Part shown: positions 1-13,971 of the stretch, piece by piece
Layout of the letters: every line of letters starts with the position of its first letter
How positions within the stretch are numbered: position 1 is the first letter of the stretch
From: Bolinopsis microptera
Taxonomy: Eukaryota > Ctenophora > Tentaculata > Lobata > Bolinopsidae
Assembly: GCF_026151205.1 (NCBI RefSeq)
Contig: NC_087072.1
Span: 13,616,169 to 13,680,168 of the forward strand
Length of the DNA stretch: 64,000 nucleotides
Reading direction: 5' to 3'
The notes under the pieces: generated by a model
Seen by the model: the letters and a program-made list of their open reading frames with translations, nothing else
The model's database searches: none
Told to the model about the DNA's origin: nothing
Position numbers and translations under genes: made by a program

Positions 1-564
1 TTTGGAAATTTTTGGGCGGTCATAAGCGTAAATAATTGTGTCCCTAGGCCCCAGATTATTTGCTCATGTTTAATCATAATTTTATTCTTCATCTCTTTCA
101 TCTGAAATTGAATTTTGAATGAAACTTTCAGATGATCACTATGAGACGGAAAAAGTACATAATATATAGCACTTTTTGATGTATAGTATTAGTATATACT
201 AGCATAGCTACGTGTACTTTAAATTTCTGGTGACGTGTCAGAATTTCTATTTTTGCTGGCCATCATCCATCACTGCAAAGTTGTGTCATTTTATTGTAAG
301 TTTGTTATTTGCTCTACACATGTGTAAGGAGGAACTACATTCGATCTAATAAGAGTGTTAATCCTGTGTAGTGGCCCGCTAATTTGATAACATTGTTTGG
401 CTGTAATTTGATACTGATCTACCGACTTATTACTGACTTGTTTTATGCACTTTGTTTTAAAATCGTTGTAGCAAACCTTCTCAATCTCCAACATTCCGAG
501 ATTTTAATATCTAAAACGCAACTTATATTAATTAATAGCGATAGTCAATACATTTTAGTCGTTT
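1..564. other. Upstream flank of sulfotransferase gene, no gene seen
   Basis: AT-rich DNA with only short chance ORFs. It should hold the promoter and 5' UTR of the sulfotransferase gene whose ATG is at 565, but I could not pick a clear TATA box or start site. Confidence 0.4.
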
Positions 565-3040
565 ATGATGAGATTTAGCAAGTTTTTCTGCTACGGATGC
601 ACAATATGTTTCTTGCTAGTTATATTCGGGTTTATATGTTTTTCTCTTGGGTCTTCTCAAGTTAACAATAACATACCATGTACAGTAAGTGTCATTAAAA
701 TACCGTGTATTATGTAATTGTATGTACTTTTAAAAGTTTTGTAGGATTTAAAAACTAAATTTTGCTTTCGCTGGCTTGTAGCTGCATTTCGGGAGTACAC
801 TTAGCTAATAATATATGAATACTGGTTTAGGAAAAATCAACATCCCGTGTTGTGCCCTCTATGCAGGCTTTGCTAGCTCGATGTTTTAATAATGTATATA
901 AGATGTATAAAGCTTTTCCAAACCTATTTAAATAGAAGTCCGAATCCAAATATTTATTGTCAATACTGAATTCAGAACGTCACAGTTGTACAAGAGAGTC
1001 ATGATAATGAAGAACCTGACCCTACTCCTACGATAGCCTGGACCCATATTTTTAATGATCGGGGTCCTAAAACTCCAAGCGAACAAAATCTTGAAACCTC
1101 CCTTGTGTCTCTACAGCTACCCCAAACTGAGGAGTTTATTCAAACTGACCAATTGTGTCCTAACACAGAGTGAGATATTCTGATATTTTGACTCTCATAT
1201 ATAAGATTTTAATGAGTTAATTTTGTAATATCTCAACCATTTGTTGCATAAACGTTACACTTACATCATAAAGTGTAAATTATAACGCTTGGGATCCACT
1301 CACGCCGAACAAATGTTTTATTCAGAGATTTCGCGGAAGAAAACGAACGAAAGTTGGAATGGATACAGTCACAATGTAACAACACTGTCAGATCTAAACT
1401 TTCTGAAATCTTGGAGATGTTTTACTTTCCGTAAGCACATCTAACTATAGCTTACAACAGAGATATTAAATTTATATGGAAAGCTGACTTTTTTTGGGGA
1501 CTTTATTTATAAATTGGACGCTGGAGTGCTTAGTTTCCTCGTAACGTCCGCCCAAATTACGGTTTAAAGAGGCAAGGTATATAAAGTTTTAACTGTACTT
1601 TGTACAGGTATAACTCTATAAATGTCAAAATTTTCAATACATGATCGATTTTTCGGGCTTTAGTTTGAGATTGTACACTAAATTTATTTTTCTATTTTCG
1701 ATTTCGACTTTCAATTTTTCAGCAAATCTTTGTTGGGATGGTGTCCAGTGTACAAGGCAGCGTCCTCAAACGTGTTTGCACATTTCTGCAGCGACTATTT
1801 TGATGACGAAACATGTCAGGATAAACATATTAAAATGAAGAACTTCGAAGGAGGCTTTAGAGAATTAGAGGACTTCAAAGAAAAGGTTAGTGGGCACGGA
1901 CGATTTCTAAATGGTGTTTACCTTAGTATTTTAGGAGATGCATATCTATGTTGGACTTAATTCCGGGGATCAAAATACCGAAAGAATACCAAAATTTAGT
2001 ACCATAATCATTTAATTATGACTCCCTAAAGTAAATAGTGCAATCATTTTTGTAACGCTAATTTCTCTTAAGGATCCTCCGCCTAAAGACGAGAAACGAT
2101 TCCTAGTCGTGCGAGATCCTTTCAGAAGAATGCTCTCCAACTACAGAAACAAAGTGGAGCTACTAAGCCACTCGATTGCCTACAAACAAATTTTCGTCGA
2201 GTTCATGATGGATTATCGACCAATAAAATGGATTACTAAATTTGATAAGAGGACGGCAGCTTACATGGCAGTGAACTATGCGGCATCAATGACACAGGGC
2301 AAAAATCAGAGGAAACCAGATGAAGACAACCCATATTTATATCCACCATATCCCACATTTAAGGAGATTGTGGATGCAACGATAGCCGGTTGGAAGAACA
2401 ATCACATCATTCCAGCTAGTCAGAGATGTGGTCCATGTGGTTCAACTCAGTAAGCAACATAATTTATGTAACTTTTGGAGAATATATCATAAAAACTATA
2501 TCGCTACCAACAATGATGGTTTTCTAAGTTTTCATCAGCGTCTCACTTAAGCCCTATACCAAGGAACGATGTTCATACAATAACAAATTTCAGGTACAAT
2601 TTCCTACTGAAAGCAGAAACATTTGACTGTGATTTGAAAAATATGTTCAACTTAACCGGCAACCTAAGACTTGTCGTAAGTAAACAAAAGAAACTATATA
2701 AACTAAACGGATTCATTTCAGCTTTAGGCCATTTCCCATACAACAATTTTTTATGAGAAAATATACCTAATAATCTCTCCAGAAAAACAGTGAGAGATGG
2801 ATGACAAACCAGACCCCTGCCCTGAATATGACGATGTTCTACAGCTATTACTCCACCCTGTCAACGGAACAGTTGGACGGCCTGCTCTACCTTTACGAGG
2901 ACGACTGTTTGCTCTTCCAGTACCCATGTGCAGAGCACGTGGAAAATATTAAACAATTTAAATTATTAAATCCTGACTTTAAGCATGAGTATAAAAACAC
3001 TTGGTCGGGAATGTATGGTGATCCGGACACTATTAGCTGA
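565..3040 (+). CDS. Golgi carbohydrate sulfotransferase (sulfotransferase family 2, CHST8-14-like), 7 exons
   Basis: Exons 565-684, 976-1169, 1326-1430, 1723-1885, 2073-2449, 2594-2675 and 2783-3040 join in perfect phase to 432 residues. Residues about 7-28 are a hydrophobic type II signal anchor, expected for a Golgi lumenal enzyme. The 5'-phosphosulfate (PAPS) loop reads WCPVYKAASSN at about 146-156. The 3'-phosphate motif reads RDPFRRMLSNYRNK at about 208-221. The C-terminal YYSTLSTEQLDGL and YEDD..LF motif is typical of the HNK-1/chondroitin/dermatan sulfotransferase family, which moves sulfate from PAPS to sugars on glycoproteins or glycosaminoglycans. The length fits the family. All introns are GT-AG; exon 1 carries two in-frame ATGs (565, 568). 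The acceptor sugar cannot be told. The PAPS loop differs somewhat from the usual PK-x-A-x-T form. No AATAAA was seen before the LINE that begins about 180 bases downstream. Confidence 0.9.
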
Positions 3041-3229
3041 ATTAATGAATTCTATGATTTCATTGTTCTTGTCTGCATCTAAGACTGCAGAAGTATTTGG
3101 TGTTTTATATTAATTGTGGTAAATATTTTAATCGATTGTTTTTTTATTTATATATATATTGATTTATATAATTTTCAAACTCATTAGCTTTTTTATATTT
3201 AGGGAAGGAATAGAATATTAAGCTTACTT

Positions 3230-5095
3230 ACTTGGGTTACTTGGGTTGGGTTCCGAGCTAGAGTGCTACCAGACCAAGAATGTCTTGCATCTCCACCGCC
3301 AAGTAGTAGCGCGTCAGAGACACGTGCTACCGGCCCACTCCAGCATTGAGTTCCTGTTCTGTCCAGTGTACCCAGGTGTTGGTGGAGTGTCAGGGAATTC
3401 ATTGAGGAAAGCATCAAGAGCAGGTTTGAAAGTGGTCAAGGTTAGGAGGGACTTGATGCTAGGAGGGACCACGTTGTACAGTGCAGAGGCTCTATATAGA
3501 GGCAAAGGAGTTGAACCTCAGGTTATTGACACTAGTGTACTTGGAGGATCCTAGTGGTCGTATGCACGTAGTTCCGTATCGTGAGGTCTCGCGGAAGTTG
3601 ATGTTCATACTGTTTGGAGCGAGATTGTTATAGATCTTCCAAACTAGGATGATAGTGTATCTCTCACGCCGCCTTTGAAGGGAGTACATAGACAGGTGAC
3701 GGAGGCGTTCCCAGTAGTTTAGATTTCCAAGACCCTGGATTTTAGCAGTGAAGGATCGTTGAACTGCTTCGAGTTTAATAATTTCGCACTGCATGTGAGG
3801 AGACCACAGAGGACAGCAGTATTCCAGATGAGATCGTACGTAGGACTTGTACAGGAGCATCATGGTCGCTACATCCCTGGAGATGAAGGTGCGTAGCACC
3901 CAGCTAGCCATGTTTCTGGCTTTGGCAGACTTCAACGCTATGTGAGTGCGCCAGTTGAGGTCTGGGTCGATATAGACACCCAGGTCCTTCACGTGGTCAG
4001 AGCCCTTAAGAGTCTCTCCAGATGGTAGGATGTAGGGCTGCTTCAAGTCCGGTAGTTTGCCGTGTTGTAGAAGCTGGAACTTTTCCTCGTTAAGCTCCAT
4101 GTTGTTAGCATCAGCCCAATTCACAACCGAGAGAAGATCTTGTTGGAGAAGGATGCGATCGATATGGGAAGATATATCTTTGTGGAGCTTCGAGTCATCT
4201 GCAAACACTTTGATCTTGCTGTGCTTGACTACGGAGAAGATGTCGTCAATGTAGATGAGGAAGAGAAGGGGACCTAGGACAGTACCCTGAGGAACCCCAC
4301 TGATGACATCGATGATCGTGGACATGACCCCATCCACGATAACATGCTGCTTTCTACCAGTAAGAAAGCTGGCTATCCAGTCGTAGAGCTTACCACGGAT
4401 ACCAAAGGCCTGGATCTTCTTGAGAAGTATCTTGTGGTCAACCTTATCAAAGGCTTTGCTGAAGTCGAGGTAGAGCACGTCAGCATTTTTGTCGAGGTTG
4501 AGATCGCAGATTATATCCTCGATGTGATGGAGAAGCTGAGTGAGGCAGTTCTTGCCTTTTTGGAAACCGTGCTGATCAGGGTTGAACATTTTGTTGCGTT
4601 CAAGGAAGCTGACCATCTGGTTGCGCATGATGCGTTCACAGAGTTTAATGAGGTGAGAGGTCAAGGAAACCGGCCTGTAGTTAGCGGCTACAGCCTTGCT
4701 CCCCTTCTTGAAGATAGGGATGATACTCTGGGAGCGGAACATCTCAGCGATGTCCGAAGTATCAAAAGATAGCTGCCAGAGCTTGGCTATAGTGGGAGCA
4801 AGAGCGTCCTTGCATTCCCGCAAGATGAGAGCAGGGAACTTGTCTGGTCCTGGAGCGGAGAACCTCCCTGTTTCCTTGATAGCACTAAGGACGTCGTTAA
4901 CCGAGAAGGTGATGTCGGAGAGTTCTTCTGTATGCCCTTTTTCGTCAGGGATGTTATCGGGGTTGACGTTTTCAGGGTAACTGAAGGCTTTCTGAAAACT
5001 GCTTCTGAAGGATGTTGCCCATAACAGCTGTGAATAAATTCGTAAGAAAGGTTTGTTTTCAAGATTGTGTTGTCCCAGCCCATAGTTTCATAGAG
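3230..5095 (-). mobile_element. 5'-truncated LINE (CR1/jockey-like) with reverse transcriptase
   Basis: On the minus strand an open frame runs from about 5090 to 3492 without a stop and encodes most of a non-LTR reverse transcriptase. It shows the APGPDK segment, YLDFSKAFDKVDH, SGVPQGTVLGPLLFLIYID and the catalytic FADD (near 4190-4204), followed by the thumb and the usual C-terminal helix region. After a frameshift near 3500 the reading continues in another frame (3314-3505) with the standard LINE end (LYNVVPPSIKSL, then FLNEFPD). No endonuclease or ORF1 is present, so the copy is 5' truncated, as is common after target-primed reverse transcription. The 3' end carries short CCCAAGTAA-type repeats (plus strand near 3225-3245), a CR1-like habit. 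The nearly intact frame suggests a fairly young insertion. Confidence 0.85.
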
Positions 5096-6574
<1,479 letters not shown>

Positions 6575-7051
6575 ATTATAAGCGTAGAAAGATTTGCTGT
6601 CAAGCTGTTCTGAGTGGATGTTTATACCATATTGGGAGGTGAATAAAAGGAGTGGCTCCACCGCCGCATTTCAAGAGTTCATATAGCCAGCTTTACGGTT
6701 ACCGTCAAAACTATTTTTACTGATACCATTTACTGGACGAACTTGCACTGCATTGCCAGTTGCTTGTGTGCTTAAATTCATTTGTTTACTCGCAGAATAA
6801 CTGATCGCGAGTTAGTCGAGGATTCATTGAGTTTAACCACATAAGCACCATTCAGTACTCTAAGCTCTCAAATTTTAATTCAACATGTCGAACTTCGCTC
6901 GTCGCCCACATATTATTTTAACTTGTGTTTCTGAACCCAACACAAATTGAATACCTCTTTTAGTACTAGTTTTACTGTTAGTCTTTGTCCTTATGTTTTA
7001 ATAGAGCGTCTGCAAATCGCTTTGAATTAAAACTGTATAGTTCAATAAAAA

Positions 7052-10000
7052 ATGGATAGAACCATACAAGGTACTGTTACTGTTAGCGAAACTTTTAGAG
7101 AAAGAACCGCTGATTTAATGCCAGCTTTTTTGTCAGCTTTGGTACCATTTGTGGTCACAGTAAACATAAAAGCAGGACTTCTGACTCTTCTCTCTTTCTT
7201 TCTGCTCTCTGATATTTTTCTTTCTAAGTGAAAGTCTGATCTTCGAGAGAAGGTTGTATAATACTCTCACGTAAGTAAGCCTAGAAGATACAGCTACCTA
7301 CCACACAAGATATTCATCTAATTTGATTGCTTTGCAAGTATTGGTGTGGACCCTTCCCGATCACTTGACTGTTGTAAATCTTGTACTACATCTAACGTTC
7401 GTATCTTTAAAGGTTTGTGGATTGAATACCTTATCTGCCATAAGTTTTCGCTGCCCAACGTTCCCTTTAAAAATTGTTTTAGGTTGAACTTGAAGTTTGA
7501 AGTTCAGTCTTTAAAAGCTTTCCTGATAAATACCTTAAAGTGGAAAGAAATACAAAAATATATTCACTACAACTAGGGCATTGTGCACGTAATATCTAAA
7601 ATCTACGTGCACAAGTTAGTCAGGATTCAGAGCGAGGTCTAGAAACTGATAGCACAAAGTTCCTTATATTATATCCCCCTGTCATAACATTACCACTCAC
7701 CAAACGAATCAGTATATTATGGTAACTTTGCTTATTTGTCCTCTGTTTGAAATTTGAATTTCCACCTATGTTAAAGTGTCGTTTGCTCAGTTCAGCTGTT
7801 TTGGTCAGTTGTTCAACTAAGACCTTGTTCGACTGAACTATATCTACTTCTGGCCGGTCGGGCCCAATACTTTTCAGTTCTCAAATTTGTGCAATACTGG
7901 ACGTGTAACGCGGTGGTGCACGTCAATACCGGACGTAAGCTACTTAAAATAGTTGTCCAACGTACAGCGTACACTCACTCTAACTCTCCATATCGGTCTC
8001 AGAGGGTCCAATATAAATATCTTAAGCTATTTTGCTCCTTTTCCTTAACAACTGTCCTCGCAGTTATACTATTTTAGCTGTCTCGAAGTTTACACTCTTA
8101 GAACAATAATGACATTACTTTAATTTGACGTAGGCTTGTACTGTTAGTGAGTCAGTGAGTTAGTGAGTTAGTGAGTTAGTGAGTCTCATTGAATGTGTGT
8201 TTTCATGTTGATTATGCTGTTTTACGTTTTAGCGTGACGTTTATAGTTGTACAGTAAAATCTTTTCCTTTGTTGGGTTTGATTAGAAAACATCAGAAATA
8301 TTGAACAAAAGGCTTTACTGCAGGATTATGACGCATGCTAACGTCAATGATTTTTTGTTTGTTTTTGTTCAGGGGAGCAAACTTGCCACATAGGTCCAGG
8401 ATTACTATACGTCAATGGCTGGTACTGTATTATACTTCTAGTTCTTGATACAGCCTCTACATTTGCACTAAAGGAGAACACACACAAGGACAAATCAAAA
8501 ACAAATTCACATTTCACATTGATTTTCTGTAAGGTTTTTTGTGCTTTTCTTTTGGAAGCTAATAACTTGAACGATATATAGAACGGAATTGATATTTTTG
8601 GTTTAAATAATTTAATGGAAACGGATTTTTACTTGGATTTCGGATTTTGATTTGTTAGCAACGCCGATCTGACATTATCTTCATTGTATTTGTAATATAG
8701 ATCTATTTTTGTAAACCTTGTAAACCTTGTACTAGAATTTTAAAATCCTAATTCCTCGCCTACATTTTGTCGCAATCTCTGAACTGAATGATCAATGTCA
8801 AGATATTGTCGTAAGCATAAGTACGTAAAGCAGCATTTGGGAAAGTATAGTTGCGACATGTACTTTCAGTTGTAACGAGAGGTATACTGATTGTGCTAAC
8901 GTAAATTGTAATACGTTAGCATAATAGTAAGCTTATTCTTCAGATACCATAAAATTGCTTTTCTCTTTTACATAGCACTTGTATTTATGATAATAATAAT
9001 ATAATAAATGTATTTATGATGATTCTTCATTAAAAAAGTTTCCTTTAAAATCGAAGACGTCAATTCGTTTAGAGAGAGGCAATTTTGCTTCCGTTACGTC
9101 GACTGATGATTATGTCTGTTTTTTCATTATATGTCATATGATCACCGTCATCAGCCGGTAACTTGACATTCCTTTCGATCAGACGTGTGTTATTTTAGTT
9201 CTAGTTCATGTTCTAAAGTTGGCTTGCGTCTTTTTGACAGAATATCGTCTGTATCAGTAATGGGGAACGATTTTCGATTTTTGAATCAAAGTGGTAGCTC
9301 TAACTCTAAGCTAAAGTATAATCTTTAACTCCAACTTTCACGACATAGCTGTGGAATTTAGCACCCGCCTACCGTCAAGAAAACAGGCGCAATTTTTGTT
9401 ATTTTGCGGTGGTTTTCAAAGTCAAACATCTCGTCTGCTTAAGCTATGCAATCTGAAGTAACAATGTCACACTTACTGTAAATAAACATGCCGATAAATC
9501 ACGTGTACTTGATTTTAAATATAATATTTTGAATATAATATTTTCCCTCTATAGAATTAGAAAGTATAATTATGTGGATTTGTTTATTTTTAAATTGAAC
9601 TATCTATCAGCCTGATGAAGCCGCGTTGGCTGATAAAGATATTCGACAGAATTAAAGGTTGGTAATTCACATTTATCTACTTTTCAGATATTGTTAAACA
9701 CCTTGAGTCCAACTCTCGATTAGTATTTGAATTCGATTTGGCTAGACTGGAGTCTCGTAAAATATCACATACGGATTAGTTAAATCTCGATCTAATCATT
9801 TACTAACACAGCTTGGATACCTCAGAATTCATATTCGATTTTTGACGCAATCATCATCAAAAGCAATAAAACCTTGTCAAGCTGGCTCGATATATCAGAT
9901 CTAACATAAAAAGAAAAGGAAAACCATTAGCTGGTACTTCAGCAGCTGGAACATTGATGATAAAAATCTTTAACTTTCAGATGTTATGGACAAGAACAAG

Positions 10001-13000
10001 ACACTGGATGATGTGGCACTGATAAAAGACTACTGGCAGAACAAAATCTCTGAAAAGTACCTGAGCAGCGGGGACTTGACGGATGACACCACTTTACCCA
10101 CATCTCAGGTTTATATTCATCTTTCTTTCAGATTTTTCTCTTTCACTTCTTAAAAAACAAACTTATCTTATCTGTCTAACCACTATCATACTACCACCAC
10201 CACTACCATCATCACCATCACCATCACCATCACCATCACCATCACCATCACCATCACCATCACCATCACCATCACCATCACCATCACCATCACCATCACC
10301 ATCACCATCACCATCACCATCACCATCACCATCACCATCACCATCACCATCACCATCACCATCACCATCACCATCACCATCACCATCACCATCACCATCA
10401 CCATCACCATCACCATCACCATCACCATCACCATCACCATCACCATCACCATCACCATCACCATCACCATCACCATCACCATCACCATCACCATCACCAT
10501 CACCATCACCATCACCATCACCATCACCATCACCATCTGCTTGAAGGTTGTCAGATGTTCTTAATCTAAACGATAATATTGATGCCCTCGCAGGAACCAA
10601 TACCTCAAGGATCTCATGTAATAATGGATAGTGACTACCAATCTTCTTTGTCAGACGAGCTTTCTGTCAAAAAGTAAGCAATCCAATCTCAAAAGCGTTA
10701 TTAGTGATCAGTGCAGGTGACAATCAGATATATAATGAAACTGTCACTTCCGGATAGACATTCTGCTTTCTACTTTGACTGACCCGTACAACATCAAACA
10801 TATTTTGGTAAAGAGTTTCTGGTTCCAGGCTCGGATTATTAGAAAGTTATCTCTATCCGCAATAACACTTTAACAATCATTACCCACTCCGCGAAATTTA
10901 CGGATAAACTGACAAGATCCCGTGTTTAAATTTCGATTAAAACTAGACAGAAGCGCCCATAAAAAGCCTGATTGCTAAAGCCAAAGGCTTGATTGTCAAA
11001 CTTTAAACGGCTACATTATCTTTCAGGAAAGAGCGAGCCAGGGTACTGATACAGCACGATCAGTGGCTTTACGTCCGCGACGAGCAGGGTAAAGAGGGAT
11101 TCGTACCGCTGAACATGTGCCATAAAGAATCTAATGTCAGCATTGAGGTACTGTTTCAGATAGACCACTACATCGTACATATGTATTTACTTTAGGTTCA
11201 AAGTTCAAAGTTTAAGCCACAATTTAGGGTAGAAAATGTTTAAGACTTTTTACTTGAGCCTTTCTTTTTCTAAAGTAAACTGTCTCCATTTAAGGCGACA
11301 ACGCGCTATGTAGGAATTGGGGCCACGGATGGATTTTATCAAAATTTCCACCATATTGGCAATAAGCCAGTCAGTTATTAGAGCAGCCCCAATATTAATA
11401 ATAAAAGCTTTTAAGACTTTTTGTTAAGTCCCCTAAAAGGCTAAAAAGGCAACCCATTTTCAACAATTGAAATTGTACTGCCTGCTGAACTACTCTATAA
11501 TCAGCCATTTTCATCAAATCTCCTTGGCTAGTTCTCTTTAAAAACAAATTTGGCTAGATTGGGAAATTTTAAAGATTGGAAAGGCCGATCTGATATAGCA
11601 ATTATGCCATTTTCAACATCGCAAGGGTGTACTCAGCTGTGATAGCTATCATGGCTGCTGGCAATTTTCCTTAAAACAGCTCATGCACTTACCGTGGCGC
11701 CTTTTGGAGAATTTCCAGACCTATGACTGACTTCATGTACAAATACCAATACCATTATCAAATTCCGACCTGATTTCTTTGAAATAAAAGACATTCATGA
11801 TCATGACGAATTGTTGGGAAACAACTTTTAAACATCAGTGAAATCTTACGTAATTAAAAATCTGCAGATTGCGAAAATTTTCTGACGTCGGTATAATGTA
11901 TTATATTGTTGTAAATATTTTTAGAACCAAACGGAATCAAACTTAAAACACAATTCAACCAAGTTTCGCAATCGAACCAAATTTCGCGTTCGTGTTTTGG
12001 CGACAGTGAATTATTATCAATCTTGTTATGTTTGGTAATGTTAACCCACAATTTTTGCCATGCCACAAATTTTCTCTCAAATACCTTTTTAATTTTAAAA
12101 TAAAAGGACCCTTGATTGATTTACAAAAATGAAATTACTTTTAGCATTTAGCCAATAATCAAAATGATGATCGCCAGGTGACGCAGTGTAAAGCCATCTC
12201 AAAACCCTCAAGTGTATCCTCCTGCAAAAGAGACTCGATAAATCCTGCACTCTCAGAGAATCTAGCAGGTACAAGTTGCAATCTTTAAAACTGTTACTGT
12301 TACAAATACAACCATTCGGTCAGCTTGCTGGTCTATGACTCGCTTCTCTCACGTATAGTGAGAAGAAGTGGAACGAATGCGTGCGGAGGGAATGGTGCGC
12401 CGGTTAATTACGAAATACTATATAGTACGACCATGTAGATAATATTAATGATAGGTGTTAATACTAGATTACCGTTAATACTAGGTTTTATCGTTATATT
12501 TCAATAATTTGTGTTTCTGATTTCGTGGAATGAGCTGCTTAACGACAACATCTCAGACAGCGTTTTACCAAACCTTTTAACTATGAACTAAAAAATAGCA
12601 AGCACGCGGCACAAACCAATTTGTCAGTACTGCAGATAGCAGAGATTTATGTAAAACCGGTTAATATTTTAATAGTTTATGTAAAACCGGTTAATATTTT
12701 AATAGTTTATGTTAATAGGATGATTAAATATAATTTTGAGCAATCACCCTGAAACTTTCAGGATATGTTCTAGGGATTATTTAAAAGAGACCAATCGAGC
12801 CGAATTTTGAGATAGGCCTTAGAAAATTTTGTATTCGAGTTTAAAAATCTTGGACCTGGAAAAATTGTCAAAAAATGAGGTGGGGGGGGGGGGGGTAGAA
12901 TTAGAAAAGCATTGTTATTTCTACAGAATATTTATTATAAACTAAGTGGTTTACTGGGAGGAATAAATATTAATTACATAATATGTGAACGATCTTTTAT

Positions 13001-13971
13001 TTACATTGCCTAACTTTCATCAATTTCTAACAGGAACATGTCGACTTTTGACAGCTTAATCAGAAGTCTATGACTGAACAATGCAATAGTCATTAATTAT
13101 TCCCCCTCCCATTATGTAAAATTGAATATATGATATTGGCAATGATCATAGGTTCCTGAAGGCGTAGTTATCGATTAAATATCTTAAAACATTTTTCCTG
13201 AACAACCCGCATAAGACAATAACACGAGTTTAGCAATCAATAATAAACAATGCAGTGAACAAAACTACGTGTGGCTAAACCCCAAATTTAGTGGAGAAAA
13301 AAAACCCCTTATTACATTAAAATTTACCAGTAATACAAATAATCAATGAAAGCAGGGCGTAGAAACGCAAAAAAATGAAAGAATAATAGTTTATAAACCG
13401 ACGACAGAAAAATTACAGAAGTCAAAATTAAAAAGTACGCTCCCAAAAGGAGATTCGTTCAAATAAATCCTGTGTAATATTTAGGTATGTCTTGTATAAT
13501 CGCATACCCTTCCAAATTGATCCGATATAATCTACGATATCAACATTCAGGAAACACTGCCAGTTTGCGATCTAATCTGCTTACAATACCAAGCTGCAAT
13601 CATCGTCTGCTACATTATGCTCTTCTAGTTATGATTAATTTTTATTAATTAAGACCATTATTTTGTTTAATTAAATTAGCAAATTTGGTTAAATTCCTAT
13701 CATATTAAATGACACCGCTTTGTAAAGCTTTTATGTTTTATCCCAATAGATTCACACATAACATCGGATCGATAGCTATTTTATCTAAAAATTCTAATTT
13801 ATTTCAGGACGAACGCAACGATTCACGAAAAGTTCTGATAACAGCCTATACTTTTCATTTCCATTTAGCATACTATTTAGGGACAGAACAGAGTGCCAAT
13901 TAAAGTTGTCAATGTTGCGCGAGCTTATCTGCATGTTGTACAACTTTGATCTCAGCGGTGGTCACATCTGA
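7052..13971 (+). CDS. SH3-domain protein, about 6 exons
   Basis: The secure exons are 9981-10108, 10594-10673, 11027-11147 and 12178-12268, with good splice signals and matching phases. Together they encode an acidic stretch and then a full SH3 domain split over two exons: start near VIMDSDYQ, then DELSVKK, the core DQWLYVRDEQGKEGFVPLN. The conserved WLYV tryptophan and FVPLN proline are both present, so polyproline binding and an adaptor role are likely. A short first exon 7052-7070 (MDRTIQ, good ATG context) and a last exon 13808-13971 (stop at 13969) fit in phase and give 200 residues, but both are uncertain. The intron after 10108 holds the (CACCAT)n run. No orthologue is recognised; it could be part of a larger gene. 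Confidence 0.65.
8145..8183. repeat. GTGAGTTA short tandem repeat
   Basis: About five copies of an 8-base unit, inside the long first intron proposed for the SH3 gene. The remainder of the 7071-9980 intron shows nothing else recognisable. Confidence 0.8.
10208..10537. repeat. (CACCAT)n hexanucleotide microsatellite, about 330 bp
   Basis: More than 50 near-perfect copies of CACCAT inside the intron between SH3-gene exons 9981-10108 and 10594-10673. The ORFs reading poly(Ser-Pro), poly(Asp-Gly) and poly(Met-Val) are repeat artefacts: the flanking exons splice around them. Confidence 0.96.
12648..12707. repeat. Two-copy 30-bp direct repeat
   Basis: The unit beginning GTTTATGTAAAACCGG occurs twice in direct succession, followed by a partial third copy. 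It lies in the SH3-gene intron. A 15-G run sits nearby at about 12880-12895. Confidence 0.85.

Noticed and set aside
10083..10600. Poly(Ser-Pro), poly(Asp-Gly) and poly(Met-Val) ORFs
   Set aside because: Reading of the (CACCAT)n intron repeat; the true exons on both sides splice around it in a different arrangement.
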